From Deltaproteobacteria bacterium (GTDB lineage: Bacteria; Desulfobacterota; Desulfobacteria; Desulfobacterales; Desulfatirhabdiaceae), in assembly GCA_021778975.1 (NCBI GenBank), contig JAJYBO010000135.1:1-7812 (forward strand): 7,812 nt of DNA, given 5' to 3'. The notes beneath the pieces were generated by a model, which made no database searches, was not told the origin of the DNA, and saw only the letters and a program-made list of their open reading frames with translations. Position numbers and translations under genes: made by a program. How positions within the stretch are numbered: position 1 is the first letter of the stretch; every line of letters starts with the position of its first letter. Below, piece by piece: positions 1-6,547 of the stretch.

Positions 1-174
1 TTTCCGTTTCTGGCGTCAATTATCGCGATTTTTTCCGGCTCTCAGATGTTTGCTATCGGAGTGATTGGGGAATATCTGGCGCGTATGCACTTTCGCAGCA
101 TGGGCAGGCCTTATTGCTGCGTCCGTAAAACAGTAACATATACCGGACAGGAGACAAACGTCAATGGATCATAG
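1..174 (+). CDS. C-terminal end of a GtrB/DPM1-like family 2 glycosyltransferase (5' end outside window)
   Basis: The plus strand is open in frame 1 from the left edge to the TAG at 172-174, giving 57 residues. They begin with a hydrophobic stretch (FPFLASIIAIFSG, then MFAIGVIG), followed by GEYLARMHFRSMGRPY and a polar tail. A membrane helix followed by G(V/I)IGEYLxR and RPxY is the usual end of small GT2 enzymes of the GtrB, ArnC and YfdH type. These transfer a sugar from a nucleotide donor to a polyprenyl phosphate at the cytoplasmic membrane and end in two transmembrane helices. The catalytic GT-A domain lies outside the window, so donor and acceptor cannot be read. The stop overlaps the next gene by 11 bases, which suggests translational coupling and one transcript with the wecD/wecE-like genes. 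Family assignment is fairly sure; the sugar is unknown. Confidence 0.8.
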   Translation, partial: FPFLASIIAIFSGSQMFAIGVIGEYLARMHFRSMGRPYCCVRKTVTYTGQETNVNGS

Positions 175-916
175 CCCTTCTGTAGTTTCACTGTCGGCTG
201 TTGACGAACAGCGTTTCGGCATTCGCACCGCCAGGGCCATGCTGAAAGATATTGGCAATTTTCAGGAAACAGTGAAATTTTGCCGTGACAATGAGGTATT
301 ACTCCTCATCTCCCGCTGCCCGGCATCCAGACTTGATGTTGTTCAGGTGATGGAATCGGCTGGATTTCTGTTAATGGATACACTGGTCTATTACGCCCGG
401 AATTTGACAAAAACACCAATTCCTGCCAATACTTCCGATGTCGCCATCCGCGGCATCCGCGCCGGTGATGAAATCCAGGTGCAGGCGGTTGCAGCCAGAT
501 CGTTCAAGGGCTATTTCGGACATTACCATGCGGATTCCCGATTAAACCGCACCCGGTGTGATGAGGCATACACATCCTGGGCGGTAAATTCCTGTGTTTC
601 AAGGGACGTCGCGGATGAGGTATTGATTGCAACGGATGATCGCGAGAACATTCTGGGGTTTGCAACATTACGGCTGAACCGTGACAGGGAAGGAGAAGGC
701 GTTCTGTTCGGTGTCGCGCCAGAAGCGCAGGGCCGCGGCATTTATCACTTGCTGATGACAGCGGCAATGCAGTGGTTTTTAGAAAAAAAGTGCGAATGTA
801 TGCTGGTTTCAACCCAGATTACCAATATCGCCGTTCAAAAAGTGTGGAGCCGACTGGGGTTTGAGCCGTGTCATGCCTACTACACGTTTCATAAATGGTT
901 TGACGGACGCGACTGA
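164..916 (+). CDS. wecD: WecD-like GNAT acetyltransferase (dTDP-4-amino-4,6-dideoxygalactose N-acetyltransferase)
   Basis: This 250-residue protein has an N-terminal domain (about residues 15-85, with FGIRTARAML near the start) and a C-terminal GNAT fold (about 90-250). The acetyl-CoA pyrophosphate loop is visible as QGRGIYHLL from Q189. It is followed by a helix, then TQITNIAVQKVW and LGF, ending in YYTFHKWF, the usual GNAT C-terminal tyrosine region. The two-domain plan matches enterobacterial WecD (RffC), about 224 residues, which acetylates the 4-amino group of dTDP-4-amino-4,6-dideoxygalactose to give dTDP-Fuc4NAc in the cytoplasm. The strongest functional clue is the next gene, a clear WecE homologue, since wecD and wecE are also neighbours in enterobacteria. 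The ATG at 164 is preceded by AGGAG at 149-153 and overlaps the upstream glycosyltransferase stop. Being somewhat longer than WecD, it could acetylate a related amino sugar instead. Confidence 0.8.
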   Translation: MDHSPSVVSLSAVDEQRFGIRTARAMLKDIGNFQETVKFCRDNEVLLLISRCPASRLDVVQVMESAGFLLMDTLVYYARNLTKTPIPANTSDVAIRGIRAGDEIQVQAVAARSFKGYFGHYHADSRLNRTRCDEAYTSWAVNSCVSRDVADEVLIATDDRENILGFATLRLNRDREGEGVLFGVAPEAQGRGIYHLLMTAAMQWFLEKKCECMLVSTQITNIAVQKVWSRLGFEPCHAYYTFHKWFDGRD

Positions 917-937
917 TGCTTATGGAGAAAAACAAGA

Positions 938-2083
938 ATGCAGCGATTCGATATTCCATTCAATAAACCGTACATTGCAGGCAAAGAACTTTATTATATC
1001 GCTCAGGCGGTGATGGTGGACGAGCATCTTTCCGGTGACGGTCCTTTTACCAAGCGGTGTCATGAATGGCTGGAACGTCATCTGAAATGCAAAAAAGGTC
1101 TGCTGACACATTCCGGCACCGCGGCGCTGGAAATGGCCGCGATTCTGTGCGATATTCAGCCAGGAGATGAAGTCATTATGCCGTCATTTACGTTCGTTTC
1201 AACGGCAAATGCGTTTGTACTCCGGGGAGCGACACCGGTTTTTGTGGATATCCGACCCGATAGCCTGAACATTGATGAAAAACAGATTTCATCGGCGATT
1301 ACATCCCGTACACGAGCGATCGTTCCGGTGCATTACGCCGGCATGAGTTGCGATATGGATGAAATCCTGGATATCGCGCATCCGCATCGGTTGTGGGTCA
1401 TAGAAGATGCCGCTCAGGCGCTTTTTTCCACGTATAAAGACCGTTTTCTGGGGACTATCGGGCATCTGGGATGTCTGAGCTTCCATGAAACCAAAAATAT
1501 CATCAGCGGCGAAGGCGGCGCTCTTCTGGTCAATGATGAACGTTTTATTCAGCGATCTGAAATAATTCGTGAAAAGGGGACAAACCGCAGCCAGTTTTTC
1601 AGGGGGCAGGTGGACAAATATACCTGGGTGGATGTCGGTTCTTCGTATTTGCCCAGTGAACTGGTCGGCGCCTTTCTGTTTGCCCAACTGGAACAGGCCG
1701 AACGGATCATTGCCGCCAGAAATCGGATTTTTCAGCAGTATTACCAGCAGTTGAAACCATTGCAGGATCAGGGAACCATTCGGCTTCCTCTTGTTGCCGA
1801 CGATTGCGCCTGCAACGGCCACATGTTTTACATCATCACCCGGAGCCTTAAAGAACGCACGCTGCTGATTCAGGCGCTTAAAAATGAAAACATTCTGGCG
1901 GTATTCCATTATGTGCCGCTGCATTCCGCACCCGCGGGGCAAAAATACGGACGACAGGTGGGTGACATGCGCGTCACCAATGAAATCAGCGACTGTGTAC
2001 TCAGACTGCCGCTGTATTACGAAATGACGGATGCAGATGTCGCGCGGGTGGTGCGGGTCATTCGGCAATTTTATCATGTTTAA
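938..2083 (+). CDS. wecE: WecE-type dTDP-4-amino-4,6-dideoxygalactose transaminase (DegT/DnrJ/EryC1 family)
   Basis: This 381-residue PLP enzyme would convert dTDP-4-keto-6-deoxyglucose to dTDP-4-amino-4,6-dideoxygalactose with glutamate as amino donor, the step before WecD. It resembles E. coli WecE (376 residues) along its whole length. Near-identical blocks are IQPGDEVIMPSFTFVSTANA followed by FVLRGA, IVPVHYAG, and IIREKGTNRSQFFRGQVDKY followed by TW. The Schiff-base lysine is K186 in SFHETKN. The cofactor-contacting Asp and Gln are D157 and Q160 in EDAAQA. GEGGALL, shortly after the lysine, is one residue shorter than the E. coli GGEGG stretch. The C-terminal MFYI and VFHYVPLH motifs are also present. 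The ATG at 938 has GGAG at 924-927 and lies 21 bases after the wecD-like stop, so the two are very probably cotranscribed. The long hydrophobic-poor minus-strand reading frame opposite this gene is an antisense shadow. Confidence 0.93.
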   Translation: MQRFDIPFNKPYIAGKELYYIAQAVMVDEHLSGDGPFTKRCHEWLERHLKCKKGLLTHSGTAALEMAAILCDIQPGDEVIMPSFTFVSTANAFVLRGATPVFVDIRPDSLNIDEKQISSAITSRTRAIVPVHYAGMSCDMDEILDIAHPHRLWVIEDAAQALFSTYKDRFLGTIGHLGCLSFHETKNIISGEGGALLVNDERFIQRSEIIREKGTNRSQFFRGQVDKYTWVDVGSSYLPSELVGAFLFAQLEQAERIIAARNRIFQQYYQQLKPLQDQGTIRLPLVADDCACNGHMFYIITRSLKERTLLIQALKNENILAVFHYVPLHSAPAGQKYGRQVGDMRVTNEISDCVLRLPLYYEMTDADVARVVRVIRQFYHV

Positions 2084-2110
2084 AGGGGCCTTCCCAGGAA
2101 GGGGTATAAT
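2079..2110 (+). promoter_or_regulatory. Possible sigma-70-type promoter for the small secreted protein
   Basis: A perfect TATAAT lies at 2105-2110 in the intergenic gap after wecE, 43 bases before the next chosen start codon. The -35 region is poor. TTAAAG at 2080-2085 matches three of six consensus bases, with a 19-base spacer, and there is no extended -10 TGn. If used, transcription would begin near 2117, leaving a short leader. The weak -35 together with the overlapping palindrome would fit an activator-dependent promoter, but this is inference from one hexamer. Confidence 0.35.
2089..2102. repeat. Short inverted repeat just upstream of a TATAAT box
   Basis: The 14 bases CCTTCCCAGGAAGG are a perfect palindrome with 6-base arms, immediately after the wecE stop and two bases before a TATAAT hexamer. 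As RNA only five pairs with a four-base loop could form, and no T-run follows on either strand, so it is a poor intrinsic terminator. Its position over the -35/-10 spacer would suit a repressor or activator operator. It could equally be chance. Confidence 0.25.
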
Positions 2111-2137
2111 GCTAAAACCCATTGATATTCATTGATG

Positions 2138-2144
2138 AAAGGAG
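2138..2144 (+). promoter_or_regulatory. Ribosome binding site that selects the ATG at 2153
   Basis: AAAGGAG sits eight bases before the ATG at 2153. It decides the start of the small secreted protein against the in-frame TTG at 2132 and ATG at 2135. Those two would place this Shine-Dalgarno sequence inside the reading frame and put seven polar residues ahead of the signal peptide. Confidence 0.75.
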
Positions 2145-2152
2145 TTACGAAG

Positions 2153-2620
2153 ATGAGATTTGTCAAATTGTGCGTGTTTTTTGTAGCCATCGGTGTTTTT
2201 TTTCAAATCCAGGCATATGCACTGCAGCCAGAAGGGCCGACTGGGCCTGAATCAACGGCAGGCGCCGGCAATTTTCCGCCAGGGCCGTTGTCGCCGTCCA
2301 TGCAGTCACCGCCTTCAGGGGGGCCGCACGGTCCGATGCCTACAGGCGACAGGCCGGGGCCTCTTTATTTTGCAGCTTCCGCAATCTCGCCAGACGGAAA
2401 AGCGATTTATGTGGCGTTCGATCGCTACCTGATGAGCTATTCATTGCCTGATATGAAACTGGTTCGCAAATCCGATATCGGATTACCGGCGGTTCCGATG
2501 ACCCCATCTATTTCCGTATCACCTGATGGGAAGTGGATTTATGTCGTGCAAAACGGAACGCTGTTTCAGATCGAAAAAGAAAATTTCAAAATCAAAAAAT
2601 CCGAAAAACTGCATCCCTAA
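2153..2620 (+). CDS. Small secreted protein with Pro/Gly-rich linker and two beta-propeller-like repeats
   Basis: From the ATG at 2153 the product is 155 residues. It opens with a good Sec signal peptide: MRFVK, a hydrophobic core LCVFFVAIGVFFQI, and a likely signal peptidase I site after AYA near residue 23. There is no lipobox cysteine, so the mature protein should be periplasmic or secreted. About 40 residues rich in Pro, Gly and Ser follow. The rest holds two similar units, one around ISPDGKAIYVAF and one around VSPDGKWIYVVQ, spaced about 45 residues apart. This SPDGKxIYV pattern is typical of YVTN/SMP-30-like beta-propeller blades. Two blades cannot close a propeller alone, so the protein may oligomerise, be a truncated relic, or be a distinct short family. 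No catalytic residues stand out. A role with the neighbouring glycan genes cannot be claimed from position alone. Confidence 0.75.
   Translation: MRFVKLCVFFVAIGVFFQIQAYALQPEGPTGPESTAGAGNFPPGPLSPSMQSPPSGGPHGPMPTGDRPGPLYFAASAISPDGKAIYVAFDRYLMSYSLPDMKLVRKSDIGLPAVPMTPSISVSPDGKWIYVVQNGTLFQIEKENFKIKKSEKLHP
2469..2484. repeat. 16-base perfect palindrome inside the small secreted protein gene
   Basis: AATCCGATATCGGATT reads the same on both strands and sits in the codons for KSDIGL of the first propeller-like unit. Its size suits a dimeric regulator site, but it lies inside a coding region and one such palindrome in 7.8 kb is only mildly unexpected. Confidence 0.25.
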
Positions 2621-2877
2621 TGCGCGATATCGGGAGATTCCGGGTAGTAAGGATGCGCGGCGAATAGTCCAATTTCTTTTCCATGAAATGACGCGGTCGA
2701 GAGGTCAGGTGGCGGATGCTTCTTGCAAAATACTTGAATTGTCTTTGGGGTAAGAGGGGGAGAGTCTTACGGTGGATTTCTGCAGCTCGGCCGCTGAATA
2801 TCCATGTGGGGCGATGTCCGGCGCGGGTTCCGGGCGGATCCATCATCATTTTCCCCTGCCGCGCTTCCCTGCTCTGT
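2621..2877. other. Stretch with little coding signal between the secreted protein and the GlmS-like homology
   Basis: From the TAA at 2618-2620 to the codon before the GlmS-like cysteine I see no convincing gene. The big plus-strand frame is open from an ATG at 2716, but its first 54 codons read as an Arg- and Cys-rich peptide (about seven Arg, four Cys) with codons such as AGG, GGG and AGA that are uncommon in the body of the gene. A purine-rich run at 2752-2763 looks like a strong Shine-Dalgarno site. The nearest start after it, GTG at 2772, is in another frame and stops after about 44 codons. I found no good -35/-10 pair and no terminator. It may be a 5' leader, a propeptide, or both. Confidence 0.4.
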
Positions 2878-5800
2878 TGCGGGCTTTCGGGAATCATATA
2901 TTTTAAACGTCCTTCCGGAACCGACACCGTTCAGCAAGTGGAAATTCTGGCAAAGATGGCGGACTCCGTTATGTCTTCCGGATATGCGGCATTCACCCCT
3001 CGGCAGTTATCGCTGAGCCTTCAATACATGGGCGGTGAAACGGCGCTGCAAAAGCTTCTGGAACAGTCTCAGCAGTTGAAAACAGTGGATGCTTTCACAC
3101 TGGTATATGCTGATTCTGATTTGCAGCAAAAAATTTCAGATATCTCCCGGAAACTTTCAGAGCACATTCAATCCGAATCTGCCGCCATAGCTCATGATAT
3201 GGGCGAGATATCCGCCGCCGACATGAGTGTCATCATGCGCAACCATGAAATTCTCAAAGATGTACTCTGGTGTTTAAAAAATGAAATTCTCGAAAACATA
3301 AAACGCATCCAGTATCTGATCGGTGAAACACCCAAACATTCTCCGGAAATCACGGCGGTTTTCAAAAAGCTCAACGCCGTCCTGAACAGCATTGACCGGC
3401 TGGAAGTCCGCGGCCGGGATTCCGCAGGCATCTCCCAAACGTTCATTCTGAACGCCGCTGAATATGAACGATTCCAGAGCGCCATTGAAACGTTGGGCCT
3501 GTCCCAGGAACTGGCGGAAAGAAGCAATCTGGACGTCCTGCTCAACCGGGGAATCAGCCTGCATCATCACAAGTACAACGGCAAGGCGCAAACGGCGGTG
3601 ATCTTTACCTATAAAGTGGCCGCCGAAATCGGCAAACTGGGTGACAACATCGCGTTTATCCGTCGGCAAATCAGCGAAGACGCGCTGCTCCATGTGATCG
3701 CCGAAATTCCGCATCGCTGCCATAACATCGCGGCGCATACCCGCTGGGCATCCGTAGGCGCCATCACGGCCGCCAACTGCCATCCGGTGGACAATCGTTC
3801 CAACCGGCCTTTTTCTGAAGATATCGGCGTCATTCAAGCCTGTCTGAACGGCGATATTGATAACTATCAGGAACTGAAATCGGAACTCGAATCGGACGGC
3901 GTCATGATTTCTCCGGACATCACGACGGACACCAAAATCATACCGCTGCAGATTCAGAAATTCATGCAGGCCGGCATGAACGTAGAAGACGCATTCCGTC
4001 AGGCGGTCAACACCTTCAAGGGATCTCACGCCATTTTGATGACATCGGACGCAGCACCCGGAAAGATTTTTCTGGCCCAGAAAGGCAGCGGCCAGACGAT
4101 ATTCGTGGGGCTTTCCGGTGATCATTACATGCCGGTTTCAGAGGTGTACGGATTTGTGGAGGAAACCCGGCGCTACATCAAAATGGACGGCGAAAAAATC
4201 GTCAGCAGCCCTTCCGGCCCCACCCAGGGGCAGATTTTCATCCTGGACCAGAATTCAGACGGCGCGGCGGCGGCCATTCAGGCCATGTATTACAACGGGA
4301 CGCCAATCGTTCTGAGCGATGCGGATGTCAGAACGACGGAAATCATGTCCCGCGACATTGACCGGCAGGGATTCCCCCACTATTTTCTGAAGGAAATTTC
4401 CGAAGCGCCCGCCTCAGTCGAAAAGACCCTCATCAACCGCTGGAGGATCGATCCGGAATCCGGCCTGGCGTCGGTCGACCTGGGAGAATCGGTCATTCCC
4501 GAGGTGATTCGGAAGGCTTTCTGTCAGAATCAGATCCGCCGGATATTTTTTATCGGCCAGGGAACCGCCGGCGTCGCCGCTCAGGCGTGCGCGGACATCA
4601 CCCAATATTATCTGGATGATCCCTCCATTCAGATCGCCGCCATGAAAGCCTCCGAGTTGAGCGGATTCCGGCTGTCAGGTTCGGCGCATTCTCAAAACAT
4701 GCAGGATGTACTGGTGGTGGCCATTTCGCAGTCCGGCACCACGGCGGACACCAACCGGACGGTGGATATGGTGCGGGAAAGGGGCGCACTGACCCTGGCG
4801 ATCGTCAACCGCCGGGATTCCGACATCACTTTCAAGGTTCACGGAGTGATGTACACCAGCAGCGGTCGGGATATCGAAATGTCGGTGGCGTCCACCAAGG
4901 CGTTTTACTCCCAGATTGTCGCCGGAGCGCTGGTAGGGCTGTTTCTGGCCGGTCTCCGGAAGCTCAAGACATCGGCGTTTATCGCGGATGAACTCCGTCG
5001 CCTTCTGGAACTGCCGCAACAGATGCGCAGCGTTCTTTCCCAGCAGGACATCATTCGGGAGTCCGCCCGGAAACTGGCGCAGACACGCACCTACTGGGCG
5101 GTGGTCGGCAGCGGCCCCAACAAGTCTTCCGCGGATGAGATCCGCATCAAGCTGAGCGAACTCTGCTACAAAACCATTTCATCCGACTATGTGGAAGACA
5201 AAAAGCATATCGACCTGTCTTCAGAACCTCTCATCATCGTGTGCGCCGCCGGCGCCCGCGGCGCCGTCATCGGCGATATCATCAAGGATACGGCCATTTT
5301 CAAAGCCCACAAGGCGGCGGTGGTGGTAATCGCCGATAACGGCGAAGACCGCTTCGAACCCTACGCCGATGACGTGTTTCATGTTCCGGCGGCAAGCGGC
5401 CATCTGGCGCCGATCGTCAACACGCTGGCAGGACATATCTGGGGATATTTCGCGGCGCTGTCCATTCACGAAGGGTCGAAACTCCTGTTCGATTTCCGTG
5501 AAGACCTGCGGCAGATGGTGAACCGCTATCTTCAGGAAGGCATGGATGTCTATGAGCTGGTTCTCGAACGTCCTTTCCGGGAAAAAGTCGCCGAATTCTA
5601 TTACCATTTAAAGAAGCACAACGAAACGTACGGACTTTGCGCAACGATGGGCTATCAGGCCGGCGCGGACCTGTCCATTCTTCTGAAGTATCTGGCGGGA
5701 AGGCTTCCGGTACTCGATTTCGCACTGGATTTCGGCAGGAAGGGCACCGCTCAGAACATGCTGAACACACTGTTCGAATCTCTCGGACGGGCCATCAACT

Positions 5801-6459
5801 ATCTGGCCAGACCGGTGGACGCCATCAAACACCAGGCGAAAACCGTAACCGTCGGCACCAGTCGCATCCTGCTCAAAATCGAAGGCATTCTCTTCGATGC
5901 GCTGACCGACAACGGCATCGGTCTGTCGCAGTTGACGGGCAACAATATCCGGGTGCTGAAAAACCTTCAGGGTGTCGTTGACCGGGTGAATGGCGCTCTG
6001 CTTTATGCGGTGGACGGACTGAACGTACTGGGAGAAATTACGGATCAGACCACCATCCACATCCAGCAGAAGACGGATTCTCTGGCGGAACTGCCATCCC
6101 GGGTCGAAAACGACGCCCGGCTCAAAGGCACCAAACGGATCATCGTCCGGGAAGGCAATGTATTCATCGGCAAGGGCAGGAAGGATGAGCGCAACATCGT
6201 GATCATCCCCGTGCTGTCAGCGGAATCTCCCAACAAAATCAGCAATCTGCTGCTGCTTCACATTTCTTTCCGGAACGAAGCAGCACTTCAGGTCAAAGTG
6301 AAGGCGCTGGGCGGCAAGCACGAACGCATCAAAAACATCGTTCAGGAAGCCAGCGTGACATGGGATGACGCCTATCTGGAAATGCTCCGCATCGAAGATC
6401 TGTTCGGACTGTCCGCGGAGAAAACCGCTGAATTCATTATCGCCCGGACAGGCAGATAA
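2716..6459 (+). CDS. Oversized GlmS-family protein: class II glutamine amidotransferase plus two SIS domains with large insertions and a C-terminal extension
   Basis: Coordinates take the first in-frame ATG (1247 residues). GlmS homology starts at Cys55 (2878), leaving 1193 residues against about 609 for E. coli GlmS, which makes glucosamine-6-phosphate from fructose-6-phosphate and glutamine. Amidotransferase residues are present: Cys55 in CCGLSG, R232/G233/D235 in RLEVRGRDSAG, H341-R343-W344 in HTRWAS, H356, N378-G379 and D405. PHYFLKEISEAP near residues 555-570 is the usual linker. SIS1 has SQSGTTADT (671-679) and SVASTKAF (723-730). SIS2 has K812, E815 and H831, spaced exactly as E. coli K485, E488 and H504. 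AKTVTVG at 1041-1047 resembles the GlmS C-terminal AKSVTVE and would supply the K603 equivalent at K1042. Extra segments lie at about 60-225, 250-330 and 925-1030, with a tail at 1050-1247. A GlmS-like reaction is likely; substrate and regulation may differ. The true start is unresolved because no start codon precedes Cys55. Confidence 0.85.
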   Translation: MLLAKYLNCLWGKRGRVLRWISAARPLNIHVGRCPARVPGGSIIIFPCRASLLCCGLSGIIYFKRPSGTDTVQQVEILAKMADSVMSSGYAAFTPRQLSLSLQYMGGETALQKLLEQSQQLKTVDAFTLVYADSDLQQKISDISRKLSEHIQSESAAIAHDMGEISAADMSVIMRNHEILKDVLWCLKNEILENIKRIQYLIGETPKHSPEITAVFKKLNAVLNSIDRLEVRGRDSAGISQTFILNAAEYERFQSAIETLGLSQELAERSNLDVLLNRGISLHHHKYNGKAQTAVIFTYKVAAEIGKLGDNIAFIRRQISEDALLHVIAEIPHRCHNIAAHTRWASVGAITAANCHPVDNRSNRPFSEDIGVIQACLNGDIDNYQELKSELESDGVMISPDITTDTKIIPLQIQKFMQAGMNVEDAFRQAVNTFKGSHAILMTSDAAPGKIFLAQKGSGQTIFVGLSGDHYMPVSEVYGFVEETRRYIKMDGEKIVSSPSGPTQGQIFILDQNSDGAAAAIQAMYYNGTPIVLSDADVRTTEIMSRDIDRQGFPHYFLKEISEAPASVEKTLINRWRIDPESGLASVDLGESVIPEVIRKAFCQNQIRRIFFIGQGTAGVAAQACADITQYYLDDPSIQIAAMKASELSGFRLSGSAHSQNMQDVLVVAISQSGTTADTNRTVDMVRERGALTLAIVNRRDSDITFKVHGVMYTSSGRDIEMSVASTKAFYSQIVAGALVGLFLAGLRKLKTSAFIADELRRLLELPQQMRSVLSQQDIIRESARKLAQTRTYWAVVGSGPNKSSADEIRIKLSELCYKTISSDYVEDKKHIDLSSEPLIIVCAAGARGAVIGDIIKDTAIFKAHKAAVVVIADNGEDRFEPYADDVFHVPAASGHLAPIVNTLAGHIWGYFAALSIHEGSKLLFDFREDLRQMVNRYLQEGMDVYELVLERPFREKVAEFYYHLKKHNETYGLCATMGYQAGADLSILLKYLAGRLPVLDFALDFGRKGTAQNMLNTLFESLGRAINYLARPVDAIKHQAKTVTVGTSRILLKIEGILFDALTDNGIGLSQLTGNNIRVLKNLQGVVDRVNGALLYAVDGLNVLGEITDQTTIHIQQKTDSLAELPSRVENDARLKGTKRIIVREGNVFIGKGRKDERNIVIIPVLSAESPNKISNLLLLHISFRNEAALQVKVKALGGKHERIKNIVQEASVTWDDAYLEMLRIEDLFGLSAEKTAEFIIARTGR

Positions 6460-6496
6460 AAAAAGCCCGGAAGCATTTATTACCACGCCTCCGGGC
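6458..6496 (-). terminator. Intrinsic terminator of the minus-strand membrane protein gene
   Basis: On the minus strand a 7-pair stem GCCCGGA/TCCGGGC (6490-6496 with 6465-6471) is extended by a further GC/GC pair set after one mismatch, closes a loop of about 12 bases, and is followed directly by seven T (6464 down to 6458). It lies 51 bases past the stop of the minus-strand gene. On the plus strand no T-run follows, so it should act mainly leftward. Its T-run overlaps the TAA of the convergent GlmS-like gene. Confidence 0.88.
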
Positions 6497-6547
6497 ACAC
6501 AACATCACACCACAAAAAGTCCAAAATCTGAAACGCCATTGCAACGA

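Noticed and set aside
1289..2122. Long minus-strand open frame opposite the aminotransferase gene
   Set aside because: It is antisense to the strongly conserved wecE-like gene, has no Shine-Dalgarno site and no recognisable domain.
2132..2152. Earlier TTG/ATG starts for the secreted protein
   Set aside because: They lie on or before the AAAGGAG site that correctly serves the ATG at 2153.
2710..2728. Sigma-54-like TGGC...TTGCA
   Set aside because: The GG and GC elements are 12 bases apart instead of the required 10.
2772..2906. GTG-started short frame after a strong purine-rich Shine-Dalgarno-like run at 2752-2763
   Set aside because: About 44 codons, no recognisable features, ends inside the conserved GlmS-like region in another frame. 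Kept only as a note on the leader.
2804..3016. Plus-strand ORF starting ATG at 2804, overlapping the GlmS-like start
   Set aside because: It lies in a different frame from conserved CGLSG sequence and shows no domain or good ribosome binding site.
3274..4125. Long minus-strand open frame (283 codons) opposite the GlmS-like gene
   Set aside because: The plus strand carries the conserved amidotransferase motifs here; the minus frame shows none and mirrors the codon pattern of the real gene.
5251..5275. GC-rich inverted repeat GGCGCC-CGC-GGCGCC
   Set aside because: It encodes an Ala/Gly/Arg run inside the SIS2 domain, and GGCGCC is itself palindromic; no sign of a regulatory role.
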